From Betaproteobacteria bacterium SG8_40 (lineage in GTDB: Bacteria; Pseudomonadota; Gammaproteobacteria; Burkholderiales; Eutrophovitaceae): a stretch of DNA of 6,663 nt. The translations under genes and the position numbers were made by a program. The DNA lies in the NCBI GenBank assembly GCA_001304425.1, contig LJTS01000153.1, positions 1 to 6,663 on the forward strand. The letters run 5' to 3'. The notes below the pieces were generated by a model. It did no database searches and was not told the origin of the DNA. It saw only the letters and a list, made by a program, of their open reading frames with translations. Shown here piece by piece: positions 1 through 5,478 of this stretch. Positions within the stretch are counted from its first letter, which is position 1; each line of letters starts with the position of its first letter.

Positions 1-70
1 CAGGCTGGCAGCGTGCCGACTGGCCAAATCCGACCGATCGCGCCAGAATACCGGAGCACACGCGCATTGG

Positions 71-77
71 AAGGAGG
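71..77 (+). promoter_or_regulatory. Ribosome binding site that fixes the start at 82
   Basis: AAGGAGG is a near-perfect anti-16S match four bases before ATG at 82. It favours this start over the in-frame ATG at 13, which has no comparable site in the visible sequence. Confidence 0.75.
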
Positions 78-81
78 CGGA

Positions 82-267
82 ATGGACGAGCAGAAGAAAA
101 ATCCTCTGGTTGGAATCGCCGCGGTGATCGCCGGGATATCGCTTTGTATCGTTGCGGTCGTTGCAATTTTCGCGAAAGCGCAACTGATGGTCGCAGTGTG
201 GGTAGTGGCGGCTCTCGCGGTAATGGGAATTGGCCTCGGGTTTTTTGCGTCACGGGGCCCCGACTAG
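82..267 (+). CDS. Small two-helix membrane protein of unknown function (61 aa)
   Basis: I do not recognise a family. The predicted protein has a short charged N-terminus (MDEQKKN), a hydrophobic stretch at about residues 10-30, a short break (AKAQ), and a second hydrophobic stretch at about 34-55, ending in ASRGPD. This predicts a small inner-membrane protein with two helices and both ends on the same side. The frame stays open further upstream, to an ATG at 13. I chose the ATG at 82 because an excellent Shine-Dalgarno sequence, AAGGAGG at 71-77, sits four bases before it and because the upstream extension is not hydrophobic or protein-like. The stop codon lies within a cluster of GC palindromes (253-277). 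The next gene on the same strand encodes an exported DUF2914-type protein. No function is inferred beyond membrane location. Confidence 0.7.
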   Translation: MDEQKKNPLVGIAAVIAGISLCIVAVVAIFAKAQLMVAVWVVAALAVMGIGLGFFASRGPD

Positions 268-277
268 TCCCCCGGGG
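253..277. repeat. Three abutting perfect GC-rich palindromes over a stop codon
   Basis: CGGGGCCCCG (253-262), GACTAGTC (262-269) and CCCCGGGG (270-277) lie end to end. The middle one contains the TAG stop of the 61-aa gene. As RNA, GGGG at 254-257 can pair with CCCC at 270-273, or CCCCG at 258-262 with CGGGG at 273-277, so two exclusive hairpins are possible. No U tract follows, so this is not a classical intrinsic terminator. It may stabilise the 3' end of the message or be a chance run of G and C. Confidence 0.5.
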
Positions 278-309
278 TTATGTGTCCGGCGTTGACGGGG
301 GCGGCGAAA

Positions 310-335
310 GCATCGAGGCATGATGCCTTGCATGC
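310..335. promoter_or_regulatory. Imperfect 26-bp dyad in the leader of the DUF2914-type gene
   Basis: The core AGGCAT-G-ATGCCT (316-328) is a perfect 6-bp inverted repeat around one base. Outer arms GCAT (310-313) and ATGC (332-335) extend the symmetry. It could be an operator for a dimeric regulator or an RNA hairpin. Its last base is also the first base of the terminator-like stem that follows, so as RNA the two structures sit back to back and could compete. No named regulator is suggested by the motif. Confidence 0.45.
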
Positions 336-366
336 CCGGTGCCGGCCGGACCGCGTCGGGTTTTTT
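335..366 (+). terminator. Intrinsic-terminator-like hairpin just before a ribosome binding site
   Basis: Bases 335-342 (CCCGGTGC) can pair with 353-360 (GCGTCGGG) to form an 8-bp stem: six GC pairs and two GU wobbles. The loop is 10 bases, and the stem is followed immediately by T6 at 361-366. This is the form of a Rho-independent terminator for the plus strand. It could end the transcript of the 61-aa gene. However, the Shine-Dalgarno site of the next gene starts at 371, leaving no space for a separate promoter with a leader. That position suits a leaky terminator or an attenuator controlling the DUF2914-type gene. Part of the loop is itself palindromic, so alternative folds exist. Confidence 0.55.
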
Positions 367-370
367 GCGA

Positions 371-376
371 AAGGAG
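371..376 (+). promoter_or_regulatory. Ribosome binding site for a TTG start at 383
   Basis: AAGGAG lies six bases before TTG at 383-385. It decides the start. The in-frame ATG codons at 320 and 323 lie inside the dyad and would put 21 mostly non-hydrophobic residues before a clear signal peptide. Confidence 0.7.
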
Positions 377-382
377 ACGGCT

Positions 383-751
383 TTGAAGAAAATCGTTTTG
401 CTGATGATTGCCATGTGTCTGGCGTTGCCGGGCCTTGCGCTGTCGGCCGGTTCGGTAGCACAGGCGAAGCTTGGCAAGGGTATTGTCGAGCGTGAGATTT
501 CCGAAGAGACCGATACGTATGCGCTGAACGAAACGGCCTATCTGTGGATGAGAGTGGTAGATGGCCAGGGTGAAACCATCACCGTGACATGGTCCTCGGG
601 CGGGGAGTCGTTCGAGGTGCCGCTCCCGATTGGCAGTAACTCGTGGCGCACCTGGTCAAGCAAGCAGTTGCATCTCGCGGGTGAGTGGACCGTCACGGTT
701 ACCGATTCCGCCGGTGCGACGCTGCACGAGGCGACGCTGACCGTGCAATAG
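383..751 (+). CDS. Exported DUF2914-type protein, TTG start (122 aa)
   Basis: From the TTG start the protein begins MKKIVLLMIAMCLALPGLALSA, a textbook Sec signal peptide: a lysine pair, a hydrophobic core, and likely cleavage after LSA (residue 22) or AQA (28). The mature part of about 95 residues matches what I recall of the DUF2914 domain. It has a conserved opening around GIVEREIS, a beta strand YLWMRVVDGQGE (53-64), ITVTW (66-70), then the most diagnostic segment, SWRTWSSKQLHLAGEWTVTVTDSAG (87-111), and a final strand. The domain is beta-rich and probably periplasmic; its function is not known to me. Elsewhere it often occurs fused to other domains, whereas here it stands alone. The gene follows the 61-aa membrane protein by 115 bases and converges on the DoxX-family gene 21 bases away. 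Expression may be governed by the terminator-like hairpin immediately upstream. Confidence 0.8.
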   Translation: MKKIVLLMIAMCLALPGLALSAGSVAQAKLGKGIVEREISEETDTYALNETAYLWMRVVDGQGETITVTWSSGGESFEVPLPIGSNSWRTWSSKQLHLAGEWTVTVTDSAGATLHEATLTVQ

Positions 752-772
752 CACGATCGGCGAAGTGACGGG

Positions 773-1390
773 TTACGCAGGCATGCGCCGCTGGTACCAG
801 CGGTCAATCCAGTAATCGATGCTGAAGTAGCGACCACCGCCGGTGAAAAGCAGCGACAGCAGCATGATGAAATAGGTGGCGGCGAATTCGATTCCGTTGT
901 TCAGGATCGTGACCGGGCCGCGTTCGGTGAGCCAGCCGTAATTGCCGTGCTCCTTGAGCAGGTCGATCGCCTTGGCCTTGCGGGGAGCAGCCTCCAGGAC
1001 GCGCTCGTTCGCCAGCCAACTCGATGAATCGGAAATGGCGTGCCAGCCATTGTCCCAATGCACGGTCAGCATCGCGACCAGCATGGTGATCGCCAACGGA
1101 ATCGCGACCAGCCGCGTTGCCAGCCCCGCGACCAGCGCGATGCCGCCGAAGAACTCGGCACCGGCGGCCAGCGCCGTCATGACGTATGGAGCCGGCAGGC
1201 CGAGGCCCCAGTCGGGATTGCCGAACCATTCGGCGGTAGACTCGAAATTGGTCAGCTTCATCCAGCCGGCCTGCATCATCACCGGCGCAAGGTAGAGGCG
1301 CAGCAGCAGCGGCGGCAGTCCGTCAAGCGGTGTGAGAGCGGAGGTGAATCGATCGTAGAGCGTTCGGGTGCCAGCCAGCAGCGATGCCAT
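773..1390 (-). CDS. DoxX-family integral membrane protein (205 aa)
   Basis: The protein has the four-helix layout of the DoxX family. Helix 1 is at about 22-40 (LLLRLYLAPVMMQAGWMKL), helix 2 at 66-90 with the typical AGAEFFGGIALVAGLATR, helix 3 at 92-110, and helix 4 at 163-183, ending in TGGGRYFSIDYWI. Between helices 3 and 4 is a hydrophilic segment of about 50 residues (111-160) with HWDNGW, NERVLEAA and HGNYGWL. Plain DoxX proteins of about 130-150 residues have only a short loop there. DoxX relatives take part in quinone-linked and redox or metal-related membrane functions, but I cannot assign a reaction here. I chose the ATG at 1390 over the longer open frame to 1552 because the extension is a Pro/Arg/His-rich translation of non-coding DNA, and AGGA lies a suitable distance upstream. 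The gene converges on the DUF2914-type gene. Confidence 0.85.
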   Translation of the reverse strand: MASLLAGTRTLYDRFTSALTPLDGLPPLLLRLYLAPVMMQAGWMKLTNFESTAEWFGNPDWGLGLPAPYVMTALAAGAEFFGGIALVAGLATRLVAIPLAITMLVAMLTVHWDNGWHAISDSSSWLANERVLEAAPRKAKAIDLLKEHGNYGWLTERGPVTILNNGIEFAATYFIMLLSLLFTGGGRYFSIDYWIDRWYQRRMPA

Positions 1391-1617
1391 GAGTCCGTCC
1401 TTGCGAAAATCCAGTGGGTAGTGCTGATACGGCGCATGAGCCCGTTCTGGATGCGGCCCGGGCGTGGGAATCGGCCCGATGCGCTGCGGCAACCGCCTGC
1501 CCCGGGGATGCGGGGCTGCGCCGCCGGCCCGACGTCCGGCAGCAGGCTCCAACGCGCGGCGGGACCTGTGCCATCATGTCGGTGCATGATCGGGTTTCCA
1601 TCGGAGGGGATGCAAAA
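1391..1617. other. Divergent intergenic region with two short inverted repeats
   Basis: This 227-bp gap separates the divergent DoxX-family and DUF3185-type genes and should hold both promoters, but I see no convincing -35/-10 pair. It contains a GC hairpin, GCCCCG (1499-1504) with CGGGGC (1511-1516). It also contains a perfect 6-bp repeat, ATCATG (1573-1578) with CATGAT (1585-1590), 13 bases before the Shine-Dalgarno of the DUF3185-type gene. The second repeat could be an operator or a leader hairpin. Neither has a T tract. Confidence 0.4.
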
Positions 1618-1833
1618 ATGGCGAAGAGTGCAATATCTGCGGCGTCGATTATCGGTATCGCGTTACTGGTTGCAGGCGTTGGGCTGGCTTTCTGGGGATA
1701 TCAGTTGTCGAACTCGTTCACCTCGCAAATCACCGAAGTCGTCACAGGCTCCGAAACCGACAAGGTCATGGCGTTGTATATCGGAGGGGCCGTATCAATT
1801 GTTGTCGGCGTCTACATGCTCATCAAGAGCTAG
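1618..1833 (+). CDS. DUF3185-type small membrane protein (71 aa)
   Basis: The protein has two hydrophobic helices, at about residues 8-27 (AASIIGIALLVAGVGLAFWGY) and 50-68 (VMALYIGGAVSIVVGVYML). They are joined by a short polar segment containing SNSFTSQITEVVTGSETDK. A small LLxxGxxLxxxG helix, a NSFTS-like stretch, a TGSxTDK motif before helix 2, and a total of about 65-75 residues together match my memory of DUF3185, an uncharacterised small inner-membrane family. No function is known to me. I chose the ATG at 1618 because GGAGGGG (1603-1609) sits eight bases upstream. An in-frame ATG at 1576 would add 14 polar residues and has a poorer site. The gene stands alone, divergent from the DoxX-family gene and convergent with the transporter cluster. 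Confidence 0.8.
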   Translation: MAKSAISAASIIGIALLVAGVGLAFWGYQLSNSFTSQITEVVTGSETDKVMALYIGGAVSIVVGVYMLIKS

Positions 1834-1989
1834 AACTCCATCGTGCCCGGGGGGGCCGTAACTCTCTGACTGTGTAACGGTCGGGCGACGCGGCCGTAAT
1901 GAACGGTCAGCCGGAACGCGTCAATCGGCGCGCTGCTGCCGGAACTGCAGCCCGCATCGGTTTGCGCATCGTGAAGAAAACCTGCCGCG
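1834..1989. other. Convergent intergenic gap with a repeated heptamer
   Basis: This 156-bp gap separates the 3' ends of the DUF3185-type gene and the urtE-like gene. AACGGTC occurs at 1876-1882 and again at 1902-1908. CCGT (1894-1897) can pair with ACGG from either copy, and CTGAC (1866-1870) with GTCAG (1906-1910) brackets the area. A weak GCTGC/GCAGC stem lies further right, at about 1930-1950. None is followed by a T tract on either strand, so I call no terminator, although one would be expected for two converging transcripts. Confidence 0.35.
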
Positions 1990-2703
1990 TTACGTTTGTT
2001 CGCCGTTTGCCCCGAGAAACTCGTGTAGCAGGGTTGCGTCGCTCAGCAGTTTGTCGCGATCGACCTCTCTGGCATTGCTCCCGCTTTCCATCACGAAAGC
2101 GCGGTCTGCCAGCGAGCTGGCAAAATCAAGGTTCTGTTCGACAAGCAGGATTGTCAAACCGTAACGCTTTCTGGCATCCACGAGGTGTTGTCGAATTTCG
2201 TCCAGAAGGGAAGGTTGAATACCCTCGGAAGGTTCGTCCAGCAACAACAACTTCGGGCGCAGTGCCAGCGCACGCGCCAGTGCCAGCAGTTGTTGCTGCC
2301 CGCCGCTGAGGCTGCTGCCGAGGTCATTCAGTTTCGGCCGCAGGGTAGGGAAGGTTTCAAGCGTTTCGTCGATCGTTGAAAGCGGTAGTTTTCTCGCGCG
2401 GACGCCAACCAGCAGATTCTCGCGCACCGTCAATTTGGAAAAAATCTCCCGCCCCTGCGGAACGTAACCCAGACCCAATCGTGCACGCTGTGGCGGCGAC
2501 ATGTCGGTGATGTCATCGTCTTCCAGGGTGATGCGGCCGCCACGCGTCTTTATCAGGCCAGCCAGTGTTTTCACCAGTGTCGTCTTGCCGATGCCGTTGC
2601 GCCCGAGAATTGCAACGATCTGTCGCGGTTCCAGGGTGATGCCGAAACCGGTCAGAACCATCAACTCGCCGTATCCGGCTCGCAGATCACGAATGCGTAG
2701 CAT
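1990..2703 (-). CDS. urtE: UrtE-like ABC transporter ATP-binding protein (237 aa)
   Basis: This is a cytoplasmic ATPase subunit of a HAAT-family importer. Walker A is GRNGIGKTT (34-42), the Q-loop glutamine is Q83 in YVPQGREIF, the signature is LSGGQQQ (132-138) and Walker B is LLLLDEP (152-158) with E157. The H-loop position reads LLVEQN, with Q190 where most ABC ATPases have histidine; this is usual in the LivF/UrtE branch. YVPQGREIF and the D-loop region EGIQPS point to UrtE rather than LivF. I chose the ATG at 2703, which gives the family's usual N-terminus (MLRIRDLRAGYG) and length. GGGGAG lies only three bases upstream, and the start overlaps the end of the urtCD-like gene by 17 bases, so translation is probably coupled. 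The frame extends to 2784, but that part lies wholly over the upstream gene. Confidence 0.85.
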   Translation of the reverse strand: MLRIRDLRAGYGELMVLTGFGITLEPRQIVAILGRNGIGKTTLVKTLAGLIKTRGGRITLEDDDITDMSPPQRARLGLGYVPQGREIFSKLTVRENLLVGVRARKLPLSTIDETLETFPTLRPKLNDLGSSLSGGQQQLLALARALALRPKLLLLDEPSEGIQPSLLDEIRQHLVDARKRYGLTILLVEQNLDFASSLADRAFVMESGSNAREVDRDKLLSDATLLHEFLGANGEQT

Positions 2704-4513
2704 CGGCTCCCCGTCCGAGATAGATTCGTCTGACCTCGGAATCGCTGCTGAGGTCGTCGAAACTGCCTTGTCTGAAGACTCCACCCTGATAGAGCATTAC
2801 AACCGGCGCGTCGAGCGCCCGTACGAATGCCATATCGTGTTCGACAACAACGACGGTATGATCGGTCGAGAGCCGGCGGATCAGTTCGAGCGTGCGTTTG
2901 CGTTCTTGCTGTGTCATGCCGGCCGCTGGTTCGTCAAACAGCATGACCGGCGGATTCTGGGCGATCAGCATGCCAATCTCTAGCCATTGCTGTTCGCCAT
3001 GCGACAGGTTTGCCGCCAGTGAGTCGCGTTTTTCCAGCAAGCCGACCGTTTCGAGAACCGTCGCTTCGGATGGGGGGCGTTGCCTGTGCTTTCGCGGCGC
3101 TGTCAGTGCAAGCGAAATATTCTGCCTGACCGTCAGGCCGTGAAAAATGCTCGGTACCTGTAACTTGATGCCCAGACCGCGTCGTGCGCGCTCGTGGATC
3201 GGAGTGCCGGTAACGTCGATGCCATTGAGCTTCACCCGGCCCCGGGAAACCTTGTGGCGACCCGATAGCAGGCCGAACAAAGTGCTCTTGCCCGCGCCGT
3301 TGGGCCCGACGATGGCGTGCATGTGGTGTTGGCCGAACTCAAGCGTGACATCTTCCAGCACAACGGAGCCGCCAAAACTTTTCCCCACGCCGAGAGCGGC
3401 AAGACTTCCGCGAGACGCCAGTGCATTGCTACTGCGGGTTTGCGCGTTATCCGTCGCCGTTGCGGATGGCGACGGGCTTGTAGATGCGGTCGTGTCCTTG
3501 CCCGGCGCCAGGCGAAGGTGCAGTTGTTGTAACCGGGCGGTCAGGGCCGGGACGATTCCCCCGGGAAACGCCAGAACCATCACGACCAGCATGATGCCGA
3601 GAATCAATGGTGTTTGCTGTGCGACGATCTTGTCGGCCTGATCGGAAATCCACTGCACGGCAATCACGCCGAAGAAGGCGCCGAGCAGTGAGCCGCGTCC
3701 GCCGACCATCACCCAGATCACTACGAGTGCTGCCTGCGGCAGGCTGAATATAGCCGGGTTGATGAAAGTGCCCCACGCCGTAAACAGTGCGCCACCGATT
3801 CCGGCAATCGCACCGCCAATGACGAACACGCCGAGTTTGTGAAAGCGCACGTCATAGCCAAGCAGTTCCATGCGTACTTCGTTCTCACGCAGTCCGGCGA
3901 GGATCTCGCCATAGCGCCCGGTAATCAGAAATTGCACGAGGGCGTAGATCATGCCGGCGAGGCAAACGGCGAAGGTGAACAATTCCCGGTAACTCAGTTC
4001 CCCGTTGCCAAAGGCGATTCCCGGAACCGACGGCATGCCGTTGAAGCCGCCAAGGTGCGCTGCACCGATCCGGTATTCCGGTCCGGCCGTGCTCGACATG
4101 ACGGTGTAGAGAATCAATGTAACGGACAGCGTCACGATTGCGAGGTACACATCGCCGACACGGCCGTAGAAAGTCACGTATCCGAGCAGCGCCGTGAACA
4201 GCGCAGCAACACAAGCGCCGAGAATCAGCGCACTCAGCGTTTCGCCGGTTGCGGGGAAAAAATTGAACGCAGCAACCGCAAAAGCATAGCCGCCGATGCC
4301 GAAAAACGCATTCTGTCCGAAACTGAAAATGCCGGCGACGCCCCACACCAGCGTCAGGCTCAGCGCCAGAATGCCGAAGCTCAGCCAGAGCGTCCATTTC
4401 AACTCGGTTGCGGTGGAGAGTAGTGGCGACAAGGCGAGTACCGCAACCACAACGACAAGCGGCCACAGCAATCCGCGCCGCGCAATGGTCCGCATCCACG
4501 CTGCGAGCGTCAT
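2687..4513 (-). CDS. urtC-urtD: Fused UrtC-like permease and UrtD-like ATPase (608 aa)
   Basis: One uninterrupted frame joins two transporter subunits. Residues 1 to about 330 form a LivM/UrtC-type permease with many hydrophobic helices, including SFGQNAFFGIGGYAF (64-78), GDVYLAIVTLSVTLILY (120-136) and the cytoplasmic coupling loop near RYGEILAGLRENEVRMELLGYDV (200-222). A Ser/Thr/Ala-rich linker follows (about 338-368). Residues 369-608 are an ABC ATPase: Walker A GPNGAGKST (403-411), Q-loop Q452, signature LSHGEQQ (503-509), Walker B VMLFDEP (523-529) with E528, and H-loop H559. LSHGEQQWLEIGM and DEPAAGMT are typical of UrtD. All catalytic motifs are intact, so the fusion looks functional. 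The gene lies 54 bases after the urtB-like stop in the same frame, separated by that TAG, and has no evident Shine-Dalgarno site. It overlaps the urtE-like gene by 17 bases. Permease-ATPase fusions are known in this transporter family. Confidence 0.87.
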   Translation of the reverse strand: MTLAAWMRTIARRGLLWPLVVVVAVLALSPLLSTATELKWTLWLSFGILALSLTLVWGVAGIFSFGQNAFFGIGGYAFAVAAFNFFPATGETLSALILGACVAALFTALLGYVTFYGRVGDVYLAIVTLSVTLILYTVMSSTAGPEYRIGAAHLGGFNGMPSVPGIAFGNGELSYRELFTFAVCLAGMIYALVQFLITGRYGEILAGLRENEVRMELLGYDVRFHKLGVFVIGGAIAGIGGALFTAWGTFINPAIFSLPQAALVVIWVMVGGRGSLLGAFFGVIAVQWISDQADKIVAQQTPLILGIMLVVMVLAFPGGIVPALTARLQQLHLRLAPGKDTTASTSPSPSATATDNAQTRSSNALASRGSLAALGVGKSFGGSVVLEDVTLEFGQHHMHAIVGPNGAGKSTLFGLLSGRHKVSRGRVKLNGIDVTGTPIHERARRGLGIKLQVPSIFHGLTVRQNISLALTAPRKHRQRPPSEATVLETVGLLEKRDSLAANLSHGEQQWLEIGMLIAQNPPVMLFDEPAAGMTQQERKRTLELIRRLSTDHTVVVVEHDMAFVRALDAPVVMLYQGGVFRQGSFDDLSSDSEVRRIYLGRGADATHS

Positions 4514-4566
4514 GCGGGCGGGCGCTGTGCTGCGACGCGGAGTTTTCGGTTGAATCGTGTTGCCAT
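4510..4566 (-). other. 18-codon reading frame bridging the urtB-like and urtCD-like genes
   Basis: On the minus strand the urtB-like stop reads TAG, then C, then ATG. That ATG opens an 18-codon frame (MATRFNRKLRVAAQRPPA) whose TGA overlaps the ATG of the fusion gene as ATGA. The peptide is basic and matches nothing I know. There is no Shine-Dalgarno site before it, so any translation would depend on ribosomes ending urtB. It may carry ribosomes across the gap by termination-reinitiation, or be chance. Confidence 0.3.
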
Positions 4567-4567
4567 G

Positions 4568-5434
4568 CTAGAGCTGGCGCGACCAGTTTGCCGACAGCCC
4601 TCCGGGCAGCAGCCGCACAAGCACGATTGCGGTTACCAGCAGCGCTGTCAGGCCCCACAGGGTTGTGAACAATTGCGAGACGATGTTGGCGATGCCGCCG
4701 AGAAGGGTAGACGCGGACAAGGTGCCGAGCAGAAACGCCGGCCCGCCGGTGACCACAGTCATGAATGCCTGCCCGACGTAGCTTTGTCCGACCCCGGGGC
4801 TGACGGCGACCATCGGCGAAATCAGGCCGCCACCGAGGCCGGCGAGGGCGCATCCGAGGACGAATGTCGACAGATTCACGCGGCGTACCTCGACTCCGAG
4901 CACGCTTGCCATGTCCGGATTGTCAGAAGCTGCTCGCGCCAGCAAGCCGTATCGCGTCGACTTGAACAGCGCATAGAGCAGGACCGTGATGAGAACAGTC
5001 ACCGCCGGCAGAAACAGTGAGTAATGAGAAACGGTATAACTGCCGATCTCGACAAAACCTCCGGGCGTGCCGATGCCCGGCGGGGACGTGCCGAAGACAT
5101 TGATCGCAATCTGGTAGAGGATCAGGCTGAGTCCCGATGTCACCAGAAGCGTGTCGATCAGACGCCGGCGGTACAGCGGCCGGATGAACGCGAGTTCGAC
5201 AAACACGCCTACCAGCGCACAAACCAACGGCGCGCACAGAATCGCCAGCCAAATCGGAAACCCTGCAGCCCTGACGGCAACCGTGGTTGTGAACGCCCCG
5301 ATCATCAGAAACTCGCCGTGCGCCATGTTGACGATGCGCATCAGGCCGAAAATGACGGCCAGGCCTAGCGACGTCAACATCAGGATCGCGATGCTCGTCA
5401 GCGCCGATAGCGCGATGACGATGATCTCGTCCAT
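4568..5434 (-). CDS. urtB: UrtB-like (LivH-type) ABC transporter permease (288 aa)
   Basis: This is an inner-membrane channel subunit of a HAAT importer, which pairs with the UrtC-like half of the next gene. The protein is hydrophobic throughout. It carries the family hallmark GLAVIFGLMRIVNMAHGEFLMIGAF (24-48), a FIRPLYRR loop (83-90), and the coupling loop RYGLLARAASDNPDMASVLGVEVRRVN (161-187), which contacts the ATPases. It ends with glycine-rich helices, including LAGLGGGL (198-205). The length is normal for LivH/UrtB permeases, without the long N-terminal domain of some UrtB proteins. The start at 5434 gives the expected N-terminus but has no good Shine-Dalgarno site; it lies 44 bases after the binding-protein stop. 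Family membership is firm. The choice of UrtB over LivH rests mainly on the UrtD/UrtE neighbours and the UrtA-type binding protein. Confidence 0.82.
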   Translation of the reverse strand: MDEIIVIALSALTSIAILMLTSLGLAVIFGLMRIVNMAHGEFLMIGAFTTTVAVRAAGFPIWLAILCAPLVCALVGVFVELAFIRPLYRRRLIDTLLVTSGLSLILYQIAINVFGTSPPGIGTPGGFVEIGSYTVSHYSLFLPAVTVLITVLLYALFKSTRYGLLARAASDNPDMASVLGVEVRRVNLSTFVLGCALAGLGGGLISPMVAVSPGVGQSYVGQAFMTVVTGGPAFLLGTLSASTLLGGIANIVSQLFTTLWGLTALLVTAIVLVRLLPGGLSANWSRQL

Positions 5435-5478
5435 GCTGGTTCGCCGCCGGCCGTGCGTTGGGTCAGCTGCCGATCAGG

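Noticed and set aside
1..81. Possible end of an upstream gene or promoter at the left edge
   Set aside because: No conserved protein end or convincing promoter boxes can be seen in the first 70 bases.
292..324. Possible sigma-70 promoter with TTGACG (292-297) and CATGAT (319-324)
   Set aside because: The spacing is 21 bases and the -10 match is poor; at 17 bases spacing the sequence is GAGGCA. Not callable.
320..382. Longer ATG start for the DUF2914-type gene at 320 or 323
   Set aside because: It adds 21 residues before a well-formed signal peptide and lies within the dyad and hairpin, whereas AAGGAG is correctly spaced for TTG at 383.
1499..1516. GC hairpin GCCCCG/CGGGGC as a terminator
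   Set aside because: No T tract follows on either strand, and no gene ends next to it.
1391..1552. N-terminal extension of the DoxX-family protein to an ATG at 1552
   Set aside because: The added 54 residues are Pro/Arg/His-rich and unlike any membrane protein start, while the ATG at 1390 has a ribosome site and gives a normal N-terminus.
1040..1861. 273-residue plus-strand open frame across the DoxX-family and DUF3185-type genes
   Set aside because: It is antisense to one recognised gene and out of frame with another, with Gln/Arg-rich composition and no recognisable domain.
2704..2784. Extended N-terminus of the urtE-like protein to an ATG at 2784
   Set aside because: The extra 27 residues overlap the end of the upstream ATPase gene entirely and precede the family's usual first residues at MLRIRDL.
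3839..4423. 194-residue plus-strand frame antisense to the fusion gene
   Set aside because: Its composition (Gln, Arg, Glu, His) mirrors the complement of hydrophobic permease codons, and there is no domain or ribosome site.
3885..4853. 322-residue minus-strand open frame overlapping the urtB-like and urtCD-like genes
   Set aside because: It is rich in Arg, His, Cys and Ala with no family motifs, and lies in another frame of two clearly conserved permease genes. It is an out-of-frame shadow typical of GC-rich coding DNA.
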